Part shown: positions 1 to 6,914 of the stretch, piece after piece
How the letters are laid out: each line of letters starts with the position of its first letter
Position numbering within the stretch: the first letter of the stretch is position 1
From: Acidobacteriota bacterium
Lineage (GTDB): Bacteria > Acidobacteriota > Terriglobia > Terriglobales > Acidobacteriaceae
Assembly: GCA_021805955.1 (NCBI GenBank)
Contig: JAJZDO010000610.1
Location: forward strand, 1-6,914
Direction of reading: 5' to 3'
DNA: 6,914 nt
Made by a program: the position numbers and the translations under genes
Notes under the pieces: model-generated
The model's input: only the letters and a program-made list of their open reading frames with translations
What the model was told of the DNA's origin: nothing
Database searches by the model: none

Positions 1-1
1 C

Positions 2-340
2 ATTGCCTATTGGGCGGGTGAGTTCACCAATTCCTATACCCTGGCAAAAATGAAATTGCTGACGCGCGGACGCTGGTTGTGGACGCGAACGGTCGGTTCC
101 ACGGTCACCGGCCAGGCGGTCGACACCGCAACTGTGGTGCTGATTGCCTTCTGGGGGAAAGCTCCCGACAGGACTCTGCTGGAGTTGATTGTTTCAGCGT
201 ATTTGGCGAAGGTAGCCTACGAGATCCTGGCAACTCCGCTGACGTATGGGGTGGTTGGATGGCTGAAGCGGACGGAGCATGTGGATGCGTTCGACGATCA
301 CTCCAGCTTCAATCCCTTTCGTCTTTCCTCGCGACCGTGA
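2..340 (+). CDS. yhhQ: Queuosine precursor transporter, YhhQ/QPTR family (C-terminal part)
   Basis: An integral inner-membrane protein that takes up queuosine precursors (preQ0/preQ1 or related bases) for tRNA wobble-base modification. The reading frame is open from the window's left edge, so the 5' end lies outside; 112 residues are visible. Family-typical stretches are seen: IAYWAGEFTNSYTLAKMK at residues 1-18, then RGRWLWTRTVGSTVTGQAVDT around residues 22-41. Two hydrophobic segments follow at about residues 30-52 and 59-88, and a short hydrophilic tail ends with FNPF at about 103-106, a C-terminal signature common in this family. The stop is TGA at 338-340. The family assignment rests on recognising these motifs and has not been searched. 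The exact substrate cannot be told from the fragment. The next confident gene starts over 300 bp downstream, so an operon with the efflux genes is not supported. Confidence 0.88.
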   Translation: MAYWAGEFTNSYTLAKMKLLTRGRWLWTRTVGSTVTGQAVDTATVVLIAFWGKAPDRTLLELIVSAYLAKVAYEILATPLTYGVVGWLKRTEHVDAFDDHSSFNPFRLSSRP

Positions 341-350
341 AGGCGCGAGG
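327..350 (+). terminator. GC-rich hairpin at the end of the transporter gene, possible terminator
   Basis: CCTCGCG (327-333) is perfectly complementary to CGCGAGG (344-350). Inside it, CC (335-336) pairs with GG (342-343), with A334 bulged and a five-base loop. This gives about nine base pairs, and the stop codon at 338-340 sits in the loop. The following bases (TGACTTCCGTTATAAATTATT) are only partly T-rich and lack a proper U tract. It may therefore be a weak or non-canonical terminator, an mRNA 3'-end stabiliser, or chance. Confidence 0.4.
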
Positions 351-656
351 TGACTTCCGTTATAAATTATTGCGTCCGCTGCAATGCCGACTGCATCTTT
401 GACTGTGAGCAAACTTTTTGCGCCTGCGAGAATGTGCCGACGACGATTTGCAAGGGGAACCAAGCGAGCGGCGCGCGCGTATATTCCATGCGGGAACATA
501 TTCGCGATGATAGTGCAGGGTTTCTTTGTATCGTATGCTGGAGAATGCTTCCGGAAAGATTCCTGACATGGCCATGCGGGATCGAATGGCATGTTCTTAG
601 CGCGGATTTGTGGACGTACAAATTTTGGAGCGGGTGGACGCCAGGTGGACGATGAA
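341..656. other. 316-bp gap between the transporter and the efflux adaptor
   Basis: No recognisable gene or RNA is present. The stretch probably holds the promoter of the efflux genes, but I could not find a -35/-10 pair with proper spacing. TTGACT at 399-404 has no -10 box 16-18 bp downstream, and TATATT at 480-485 has no -35 partner. An open frame from GTG 350 to TGA 655 (101 residues) fills the gap. It has GAAGG at 339-343 as a possible ribosome site and ends one base before the preferred adaptor start. Its product would have ten Cys, seven of them in the first 34 residues, and six Trp in the last 40. I recognise no family in it, and the composition looks more like chance than a protein, so it is not called as a gene. 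The heptamer GTGGACG occurs three times at 610-651. Confidence 0.5.
643..648 (+). promoter_or_regulatory. Ribosome binding site that supports a TTG start for the adaptor
   Basis: AGGTGG, one mismatch from AGGAGG, lies 8 bases before TTG 657. No other candidate start of this gene has a site as good. ATG 591 has only GGGA nine bases upstream, GTG 645 has GGAG about 14 bases upstream, and ATG 678 has none that I can see. Confidence 0.5.
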
Positions 657-1754
657 TTGAAGTTGCGCCGACTCAAGATGTTGCCGGCGGCCGCAGTCGC
701 AACGATGGGGATTCTGTTCTGCGCTGTGGGGTGCAGTCGTGCTCCCGCCGCGCCCCCACAGACATTCCACGCCATGCCCGTGAAGGTCGAAACCGTGGCC
801 TTGCAGTCGGTGCCGGTGAGCGACAGCTATGTCGCAACTATCAAATCACGCCGGTCGGCGACCATCCAGCCCCAGGTCAGCGGAAATCTCACGCAGATTT
901 TCGTTCACTCCGGAGAACAGGTTCGTCGTGGGCAACGGCTGATGGAAATCGATCCGACACAGCAGGAAGCGATCGTAGCGCAGGCGCAGGCGACCGAACA
1001 ACAGGCATTGGCCGTCTACCAGTTCAACCAGAAAGATATCGCCCGCCAGCGTGCGCTCTTCTCTGCGGGTGTCACCAGCAAGCAGGCCTTACAGCAGGCG
1101 GAGCAGACCTATAACAGTTCCAAGGCCACCTATGATTCGGACGTGGCCGCGCGCAAATCCGCACAGCAGCAACTGGCGTATTTCCACGTCAGCGCCCCGT
1201 TCACGGGAATTGTGGGCGATGTTCCGGTTCATGTGGGCGACTACGTTTCGTCGACCACCACGCTGACCACCGTGGACGACAACACCCAACTGGAGGCCTA
1301 CATCTATATTCCGGCGGAAAGAGCGGCACAGGTACACGTTGGATTGCCTGTTGAAATTACCAGCGGGGAAGACACAGTGCTCGACCGTACGAAGATCTAC
1401 TTCGTTTCTCCGCAGGTCGATACCCAGTTGCAGGCAATCCTGGTAAAGGCACCGGTCAACACGCCGCGCGATGTGCTGCGCAACGCGCAACTGGTCCGCG
1501 CTGTCGTTACCTGGAGCACGGCGTCCGCGCCCACAGTTCCGGTTCTTGCGGTAACACAAGTCGGCGGGCAACAGTTTGTGTTCGTCGCGGAAAACGAGAA
1601 CGGCCATGACGTTGCCGTGCAGAAGTCGATCGAACTGGGAACCGCGGTGGGCAACTCCTACGCAGTGAAGAGCGGCTTGCAGGTTGGCGACAAAGTCATC
1701 GTTTCCGGAATGCAGTTTCTGGTAAATGGGGCACCGGTCCAGCCCATATCGTAA
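657..1754 (+). CDS. RND efflux periplasmic adaptor lipoprotein (membrane fusion protein, AcrA/MexA type)
   Basis: Periplasmic adaptor linking an RND pump to an outer-membrane channel. Starting at TTG 657 gives 365 residues with a classic lipoprotein signal: basic MKLRRLK, a hydrophobic stretch, then a lipobox ending AVGC with the lipidated Cys at residue 26. Domains in order: first half of the barrel-sandwich (lipoyl) domain at about 65-100 (TIQPQVSGNL, VHSGEQVRRGQRLMEID); alpha-helical hairpin at about 102-175, rich in Gln and Ala; second lipoyl half at about 177-208 (VSAPFTGIVGDVPVHVGDYV); beta-barrel at about 210-288; membrane-proximal domain at about 289-365 ending with VGDKVIVSGMQFLVNGAPVQ. 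The length is slightly under the usual 370-400. ATG 591 (387 residues) and GTG 645 are in-frame alternatives, but both bury the signal peptide behind extra residues. The pump gene follows 86 bp downstream, so co-expression is very likely. The family is secure; substrate and gene name are not. Confidence 0.93.
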   Translation: MKLRRLKMLPAAAVATMGILFCAVGCSRAPAAPPQTFHAMPVKVETVALQSVPVSDSYVATIKSRRSATIQPQVSGNLTQIFVHSGEQVRRGQRLMEIDPTQQEAIVAQAQATEQQALAVYQFNQKDIARQRALFSAGVTSKQALQQAEQTYNSSKATYDSDVAARKSAQQQLAYFHVSAPFTGIVGDVPVHVGDYVSSTTTLTTVDDNTQLEAYIYIPAERAAQVHVGLPVEITSGEDTVLDRTKIYFVSPQVDTQLQAILVKAPVNTPRDVLRNAQLVRAVVTWSTASAPTVPVLAVTQVGGQQFVFVAENENGHDVAVQKSIELGTAVGNSYAVKSGLQVGDKVIVSGMQFLVNGAPVQPIS

Positions 1755-1826
1755 GGTTCCGGACGCATCGTATCGCGCCTATCCAGGTGACGGCATTGTG
1801 AAATACAGCGTTCCATTTTGCGAGGC

Positions 1827-1831
1827 AGAGG
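1827..1831 (+). promoter_or_regulatory. Ribosome binding site deciding the GTG start of the pump
   Basis: AGAGG lies nine bases before GTG 1841. A TAG stop in the same frame at 1832-1834 rules out any upstream start, and the first residues (MFVDFFIHRPVF) match the usual N-terminus of RND pumps. The start is therefore well fixed despite the GTG codon. Confidence 0.75.
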
Positions 1832-1840
1832 TAGCTCAAA

Positions 1841-4800
1841 GTGTTTGTTGATTTCTTTATTCATCGACCGGTCTTTGCCACGGTTTGCGCGCTGTTGATT
1901 ATTCTGGCCGGGATCGTCGTCATACCCACCCTGCCTATCTCGCTCTATCCGCAACTGGCTCCTCCGCAAGTAACAGTTACAGCGACATATGTCGGGGCGA
2001 GCGCGCAGGAGGTCGAATCGGCGGTAACGATTCCGCTGGAGGAGGCGATCAACGGCGTCGAGGGCATGGACTACATGACCTCCAGCAGCAGCAACAGCGG
2101 AACCAGCACGATCACCATTACCTTCAAGACGGGATACAACCTGGACATCGGAGCGGTCGACGTACAGAACCGCGTCGCCAGCGCGCAAGGGCAGTTGCCC
2201 GCGACGGTCAACAACTTCGGCGTCATCATCAACAAGGCGAATGCCAATTTTGTTTTTGGCGCCGGGTTTTACTCCGACCACGGCCAGTACACCAACCAGT
2301 TCATCAGCAACTATGTGGATGTCTACGTTTCCGATGCCATCAAGCGAGTGCCCGGCGTCGGCGATACGATTATTTTCGGTGAGCGCAAGTACGCAATGCG
2401 TCTGTGGCTGGACCCCACCAAAATGGCGGCGCGCGGATTGACGGCAACCGACGTGGTCACCGCGCTGCAGCAGCAAAACGTGGAGATTGCAGCCGGAGCG
2501 CTCGGCGCGCCGCCGGCAGATCCAAAGCAGCAGTATCAAATTGCCGTCAACGTCATTGGCAGGCTGACCAGTCCGCAGCAGTTCAACAATATCGTCCTGA
2601 AAAATACTCCGAACGGAATCGTGCTGCTCAGAGATGTCGGATACGCGCAGCTTGGCGCCCAGACATATGCAACCGACCTGAAATTCGACGGATACAGTGC
2701 TGTCGGACTGGGCGTGGAGCAATTGAGCAATGCGAACGCGCTGACCGTCGATCGCGATGCGAAGGCCGAACTGGAAAAATTGTCGAAGTCGTTCCCGCCC
2801 GGCCTGAAATACGCCATTGCCTTCGACACGACCACCGTGGTCGGGGAATCCATTCACGAAGTGCTGGTCACGCTGGCCGAGGCGATCGTCATCGTCATCG
2901 TCGTGATCTTTTTCTTTCTGCAGGACTGGCGCGCCACCATCATTCCGGCCGTCACCATTCCAGTCTCACTGATCGGCACATTTGCCTTCATTAAGGTTTT
3001 TGGCTTCTCGATCAACTCGCTGACCCTGTTCGGAATTACCCTCGCCACTGGACTGGTCGTCGACGATGCCATTGTGGTGATCGAAAATGTGCAGCGCCAT
3101 ATTACGGAGGGTGCCCCGGACTCCCATCAGGCGACCTCCGACGCGATGGGAGAAGTGACCAGCGCGGTCATTGCCACGTCCCTGGTTTTGATCGCGGTCT
3201 TCGTGCCGGTGTCGTTTTTCCCTGGGACCACAGGCATTCTCTACCGGCAATTCGCTTTGACGATTGCGTTCTCGATCGGAATTTCCGCGTTCAATGCGCT
3301 GACGCTCTCCCCGGCATTGTCCGCGATTTTGCTGCGGCGGGAAAAAATCCATCACGGACTCCTACATGCCGTGGATCGCGGCATCAAAGCAACCTCCAGC
3401 GGATACGCGCGGAGTATCCATTCGGTGCTGCGTTGGCGGTATCTCATGGTGCTCCTGTTCGTCGCTGGACTGGCGGCCACCGGATACATGTACCTGCATG
3501 TGCCCACCGCCTTCGTGCCGGAGGAAGACCAGGGCTACATTATTTTGCAAATTCAAGCGCCCCCCGGCGCGTCGCTTTCTTATACGGATCAGCTGGCCAA
3601 TCAAGCCCAGATGATTCTCAGCCGGCAACCGGAAGTCGCCGCTTCCTTCGCCGTTACCGGCTTCAGCTTCTCCGGCACCGCGTCCAACTACGGAATCATC
3701 TTTTCCTCTCTGAAGCCGTTTTCCGAGCGCAAAGGCCAGAAACAATCGGCTGCTGCATTGGTCGGACGTCTGCGGCAGCAACTCTTCGCGATCCAGGGTG
3801 GCCTGGTGATCCCGTTTGAGCCTCCGGCGATTCAGGGCATCGGCAGCTTTGGCGGGTTCCAGTTTGAGTTACAGGACACGGGGGGCAATTCGCTCACCGA
3901 CCTGGCCGCTGTCGCCAATCAAATTGTTGCCGCCGGCAGACAGGACAAGATAGTGACCGGCCTGTTCACTCCATTCACGGCCAATGACCCCTTGGTGCAG
4001 GTGAGTATCGACCGGCAGAAAGCTCAAGTGCTGGATGTCCCATTAAGCCAGATCAGCGACGCGCTGCAGGTCTACATGGGTTCGGCGTACGTGAACAACT
4101 TCATCTTTAACAACCGTTCCTACCAGGTCTATGTCCAGGCCGACCAGGCATTCCGCAAGAATACGCAGGACCTGCGATCGTTTTATGTGCGGTCCGGCAG
4201 CGGACAGATGGTGCCGCTCGACAGCCTGGTGACGATCGTGAATACTTCCGGGCCGCAGGTCATCAGTCACTACGATCTTTTCCGTTCGGCGGAAATTGAT
4301 GGCTCCTCTGCGCCGGGCGTCAGCAGCGGACAAGGCTTGACCGGGATGGAACAGTTGGCCAAAAAACACATGTTGCATGGCATGCAATATTCCTGGACGG
4401 GATTGGCGCTGCAGGAGATCGAATCCGGCGGCAAGGCGGCGACCATCTTCGGCCTTGGAATCCTGGTGGTCTATCTCACGCTGGCCGCGCTCTATGAGAG
4501 CTTCGTGCTGCCGTTCATCATTCTTCTCTCCGTGCCGATGGCCGTGCTGGGTGCCTTGGCCGCCGTGTCGTGGCGCGGGCTGTCGGACGACGTTTATTGC
4601 CAAATCGGTTTGGTGATGCTGATCGGCCTGGCCGCCAAGAATGCGATCCTGATTGTGGAATTCGCCGAACAACTGCGCAAGAAGGGCCGCTCCATTGCCG
4701 ATGCGGCCATGGAAGCCGCGGAGCTGCGCCTGCGACCAATCTTGATGACGTCGTTCGCGTTTATTCTTGGGATATTGCCTCTGGCATTCGCCAGCGGCGC

Positions 4801-4981
4801 GGGCCAGGCGGGCCGCCACTCCATTGGCACCACCATCATTGGCGGGATGTTGGTTTCGACGGTCCTGAATCTATTCTTTATTCCTGTGCTGTATGTCCTG
4901 ACGAAAACTGTATTGGAGAAAATTTCCGGCCATGGCAAATCTCGCCCGCAAAACCCGATTGCCGAAACACCCCAGGGGTAA
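1841..4981 (+). CDS. RND multidrug efflux pump, HAE-1 family (AcrB/MexB type), inner-membrane subunit
   Basis: Proton-driven trimeric exporter of the inner membrane that takes substrates from the periplasm and membrane and passes them to a TolC-type channel with the adaptor encoded just upstream. Its 1046 residues match AcrB (1049) along the whole length. Membrane segments are seen at about 10-29, six between 340 and 492, one at 535-555, three between 868 and 938, and two between 968 and 1020. Two large periplasmic loops lie between them. Proton-relay residues are present: D408 and D409 in GLVVDDAIVVIENV, K933 in GLAAKNAILIVEF, and R963 and T970 in LRLRPILMTSFAFILG (AcrB D407, D408, K940, R971, T978). 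Phenylalanines F137, F179, F603, F608, F610 and F621 align with the six of the AcrB distal pocket. The frame is intact, with TAA at 4979-4981. The family is certain; the substrate range cannot be read from sequence. No repressor or outer-membrane gene lies within the window. Confidence 0.97.
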   Translation: MFVDFFIHRPVFATVCALLIILAGIVVIPTLPISLYPQLAPPQVTVTATYVGASAQEVESAVTIPLEEAINGVEGMDYMTSSSSNSGTSTITITFKTGYNLDIGAVDVQNRVASAQGQLPATVNNFGVIINKANANFVFGAGFYSDHGQYTNQFISNYVDVYVSDAIKRVPGVGDTIIFGERKYAMRLWLDPTKMAARGLTATDVVTALQQQNVEIAAGALGAPPADPKQQYQIAVNVIGRLTSPQQFNNIVLKNTPNGIVLLRDVGYAQLGAQTYATDLKFDGYSAVGLGVEQLSNANALTVDRDAKAELEKLSKSFPPGLKYAIAFDTTTVVGESIHEVLVTLAEAIVIVIVVIFFFLQDWRATIIPAVTIPVSLIGTFAFIKVFGFSINSLTLFGITLATGLVVDDAIVVIENVQRHITEGAPDSHQATSDAMGEVTSAVIATSLVLIAVFVPVSFFPGTTGILYRQFALTIAFSIGISAFNALTLSPALSAILLRREKIHHGLLHAVDRGIKATSSGYARSIHSVLRWRYLMVLLFVAGLAATGYMYLHVPTAFVPEEDQGYIILQIQAPPGASLSYTDQLANQAQMILSRQPEVAASFAVTGFSFSGTASNYGIIFSSLKPFSERKGQKQSAAALVGRLRQQLFAIQGGLVIPFEPPAIQGIGSFGGFQFELQDTGGNSLTDLAAVANQIVAAGRQDKIVTGLFTPFTANDPLVQVSIDRQKAQVLDVPLSQISDALQVYMGSAYVNNFIFNNRSYQVYVQADQAFRKNTQDLRSFYVRSGSGQMVPLDSLVTIVNTSGPQVISHYDLFRSAEIDGSSAPGVSSGQGLTGMEQLAKKHMLHGMQYSWTGLALQEIESGGKAATIFGLGILVVYLTLAALYESFVLPFIILLSVPMAVLGALAAVSWRGLSDDVYCQIGLVMLIGLAAKNAILIVEFAEQLRKKGRSIADAAMEAAELRLRPILMTSFAFILGILPLAFASGAGQAGRHSIGTTIIGGMLVSTVLNLFFIPVLYVLTKTVLEKISGHGKSRPQNPIAETPQG

Positions 4982-5117
4982 GGACGTCAACGCAAAGAAT
5001 CTTCCGCCGATCCAAATCGGACATGGGACTTTGTAGACTGGGGTATGGGCTGGCCAAAGCTGCGCCGGAAGCCTGGAGACCGAGGCCAACTGCTCCATGG
5101 CACAAGAGAACCGCTTG
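4982..5117. other. Convergent gap between the pump gene and dnaE
   Basis: The two genes end toward each other across 136 bp, so both transcripts must stop in or beyond this gap. The only tight inverted repeat I see is CCGAT (5007-5011) with ATCGG (5016-5020), a 5-bp stem with a 4-base loop and no T run on either side. TGGCC and GGCCA further right could pair only across a long loop. No convincing intrinsic terminator or gene is present; Rho-dependent termination is possible. Confidence 0.5.
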
Positions 5118-6914
5118 CTACTCGATGACCCGGACCGTGCCTGCTCCGATTAATTCCTCCACGCGTTCGATGAAGTCTTTGTCGGCGGCTACGCTGAGAC
5201 CCTCGGGTTCCAGCACCACCAGATATTCATCCCTCTGCTCAAAGTCCAGCAGGACCCTGCCTGTCCCCGGAGTGGCCAGCATCATCGCGTGGAGTTCTGT
5301 GAGCGCAGGCTCGCTGACGCGGTCGAGCGCGATACGAATCCGCAGGCTGCCGGGAAGCTTGACCTTCACATCTTCGAGCGCTGTGATGTTCGAAATCGCC
5401 AGCTTCGGCGCCGCGTCTTCTTCTCCGCGCAGCACGCCGCGAACCAGCACCGGCACATCGATCTTCAGATTCTCAGCCATCCGCTTATAGGCCTCTGGGA
5501 AACAGACGAGATCGATCTTGCCAGTGAGATCTTCTAACGATGCCTGCGCATACAAATCGCCTTTGCGCGACTTGGCCACACGTACCCCAGTCAGAATTCC
5601 GGCAATCGAAATTTCATTTTCATTCTGCGCATCGCGCCGTCCCATGCTGGGCGCGGGCGTCATTTCAAGGGCCGTCTGGGTATCGACAACACCTTTCAGA
5701 TTGCGCAGTTTCTCTGCATATTTCCCCAGCGGATGGCCGGAGACATAAAAGCCGAGAACGTCCTTTTCGTGTTGCAGGCGCTGCACTTCATCCCAATCGG
5801 GGATGTTCGGCAATTCATCCTGCCGCGCTGAACTGGCCGCCGGCGCGTCGTTGAACAATCCAAACAAACCATGCTGACCCGCAGCCACATCGCGCTGCGA
5901 TTTTTGCGCGCGCTCAATGGCCGTATCGATAGCGGCCATCAGTGCCGCGCGCGGTCCGAAACAGTCGAGAGCGCCGCTCTTGATCAGCGACTCCAGTACG
6001 CGCTTGTTCATCACACGGAGATCGACGCGCTCGCAAAAATCCCAAAACGAAGTAAATGTCTTGCCTTCCTGTACCAGCTGACTGCGGACTTGCAGAATGG
6101 AGGCGATCGCGTTTTGACCCACATTTTTTATGCCGGCCAGACCGAATCGAATCGCTTCCCCATGGGGCGTGAAGTCGGCGTCACTGGCGCGCACATCCGG
6201 CGGCTCGACGGCAATGCCCATCTCGCGGCATTCCTTGATGTACTTCACGACATTGTCCGGCTTGCTCACTTCCGAGGTCAGCAACGCGGCCATAAATTCT
6301 TTTGCATAATGCGTTTTCAGATAGGCCGTGTGGTACGCCAGCAACGCATAGGCCGCGGAATGAGACTTGTTGAAACCGTATCCGGCGAAGCGCTCCATCA
6401 GTTCAAAGATGTGTTCAATTTTCTTTTGCGGAAATTTCTTGTCCAGCGCTCCCTGCACAAAACGGTTCCGCTGCCGGGCCATTTCCACTGGATCTTTCTT
6501 ACCCATTGCGCGACGCAGCAGATCGGCTTCGCCGAGCGAGTATCCTGCCAGCACGTTGGAAATCTGCATCACCTGTTCCTGGTACACGATGACGCCGAGT
6601 GTTTCCTTCAAAATCTCCTCAAGTTCGGGAAATTCGTATTCGACCTGTTTCCGCCCCCACTTACGTTCGACAAAGTCATCGATCATCTGCATCGGTCCGG
6701 GGCGATACAGGGCATTCAACGCCGTCAGGTCGGCAACGGAATCCGGCTTATAGCGCCGCAGCACATCGCGCATCCCCGGGGATTCAAACTGAAACACGCC
6801 CGAGGTAAGCGCGCGATGAAAAACCTGTTCATAGGTTTGCTTATCATCAAGCGGAATCGTTTCCATGTCGATCTCGATGCCAAGATTGACGCGGACCAGC
6901 CGCAGCGCCTCGTG
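5118..6914 (-). CDS. dnaE: DNA polymerase III alpha subunit, C-terminal half (5' end outside the window)
   Basis: Replicative DNA polymerase catalytic subunit. The frame is open to the right edge; 598 residues are visible, aligning with E. coli DnaE from just after the catalytic palm to the natural C-terminus. Seen in order (fragment numbering): fingers motifs VFQFESPGMR (40-49), ALYRPGP (68-74), YQEQVMQIS (111-119), RRAMGKK (134-140) and FAGYGFNKSHSAAYAL (176-191); a helix-hairpin-helix with FGLAGIKNVG (257-266); QHGLF (347-351), which fits the beta-clamp-binding consensus; LGFYVSGHPL (387-396); an OB-fold at about 434-516; and a C-terminal domain ending GTVRVIE before TAG. The PHP domain and the catalytic aspartates lie outside. 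The fingers and C-terminal layout fit DnaE rather than PolC, and the clamp motif argues for the replicative DnaE1 type over the error-prone DnaE2 type. The gene runs convergent to the efflux genes and looks intact. Confidence 0.96.
   Translation of the reverse strand, partial: HEALRLVRVNLGIEIDMETIPLDDKQTYEQVFHRALTSGVFQFESPGMRDVLRRYKPDSVADLTALNALYRPGPMQMIDDFVERKWGRKQVEYEFPELEEILKETLGVIVYQEQVMQISNVLAGYSLGEADLLRRAMGKKDPVEMARQRNRFVQGALDKKFPQKKIEHIFELMERFAGYGFNKSHSAAYALLAYHTAYLKTHYAKEFMAALLTSEVSKPDNVVKYIKECREMGIAVEPPDVRASDADFTPHGEAIRFGLAGIKNVGQNAIASILQVRSQLVQEGKTFTSFWDFCERVDLRVMNKRVLESLIKSGALDCFGPRAALMAAIDTAIERAQKSQRDVAAGQHGLFGLFNDAPAASSARQDELPNIPDWDEVQRLQHEKDVLGFYVSGHPLGKYAEKLRNLKGVVDTQTALEMTPAPSMGRRDAQNENEISIAGILTGVRVAKSRKGDLYAQASLEDLTGKIDLVCFPEAYKRMAENLKIDVPVLVRGVLRGEEDAAPKLAISNITALEDVKVKLPGSLRIRIALDRVSEPALTELHAMMLATPGTGRVLLDFEQRDEYLVVLEPEGLSVAADKDFIERVEELIGAGTVRVIE
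5862..5876 (-). other. Internal sliding-clamp-binding motif of DnaE (QHGLF)
   Basis: These 15 bases encode QHGLF, followed directly by GLF. This fits the Qxx(L/M)F pattern that docks DnaE to the beta clamp and sits in the same place as E. coli QADMF, between the helix-hairpin-helix and the OB-fold. The position is read directly from the sequence; the role is by analogy with E. coli DnaE. Confidence 0.75.

Noticed and set aside
399..404. TTGACT as a sigma-70 -35 box for the efflux genes
   Set aside because: No TATAAT-like hexamer lies 16-18 bp downstream; the nearest TATATT (480-485) is far too distant.
491..506. Imperfect palindrome CGGGAACATATTCGCG, resembling a Bacillus-type LexA box
   Set aside because: The GAAC-N4-GTTC core is not met: the right half is shorter and two of eight pairs mismatch, so it is not a credible SOS operator.
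652..660. Minimal open frame ATG-AAT-TGA overlapping the TTG start of the adaptor
   Set aside because: Two codons with only a 3-base gap to the ribosome site; this is readily explained by chance.
194..775. A 193-codon minus-strand open frame spanning the transporter end, the gap and the adaptor start
   Set aside because: It overlaps two real genes on the other strand, has no recognisable motif and no good ribosome site that I could identify.
1658..2857. A 399-codon open frame on the minus strand, opposite the start of the pump gene
   Set aside because: It lies antisense to the strongly conserved RND reading frame, its product is low-complexity-like with no recognised motif, and such mirror frames are expected in GC-biased coding DNA.
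4043..4819. A 258-codon open frame on the minus strand within the pump gene
   Set aside because: Antisense to conserved RND membrane segments; the product is rich in His, Gln and Arg with no domain, a typical mirror frame.
5007..5020. CCGAT/ATCGG inverted repeat as a bidirectional terminator between the pump gene and dnaE
   Set aside because: The stem is only 5 bp and no T tract follows on either strand.

Overview
This window holds ordinary bacterial chromosome: four protein-coding genes, two of them cut by the window edges. I see no mobile element, CRISPR array, tRNA or rRNA. The DNA is moderately GC-rich. Lipoprotein-type RND adaptors, GTG/TTG starts and this style of DnaE1 would fit a Gram-negative, possibly an Acidobacteriota relative. 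That placement is inference from general impression, not from a marker comparison. An outer membrane is implied by the RND efflux pair.

Layout: positions 2-340 (+) are the C-terminal 112 residues of a queuosine-precursor transporter of the YhhQ/QPTR family. A GC-rich hairpin overlaps its stop codon. A 316-bp stretch follows (341-656) with no confidently assigned gene. It does contain one open frame that fills it almost exactly and encodes a Cys/Trp-rich 101-residue sequence of doubtful reality. Next come an RND periplasmic adaptor lipoprotein (about 657-1754, +) and, 86 bp downstream, an AcrB/MexB-type inner-membrane RND pump (1841-4981, +). These two very probably form one transcription unit. 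After a 136-bp convergent gap, 5118-6914 (-) carries the C-terminal half of the DNA polymerase III alpha subunit (DnaE). It runs from just after the catalytic palm to the natural C-terminus.

Functionally, the adaptor and pump should act together to export hydrophobic or amphiphilic compounds using the proton gradient, and they need an outer-membrane TolC-type channel that is not encoded here. The pump keeps the proton-relay residues and all six phenylalanines of the AcrB distal binding pocket, as judged by alignment from memory. The flanking transporter and dnaE are housekeeping genes with no evident link to efflux. I did not find an undescribed system. The points worth a second look are the start of the adaptor, the Cys-rich open frame before it, and small repeats and hairpins in that upstream gap.
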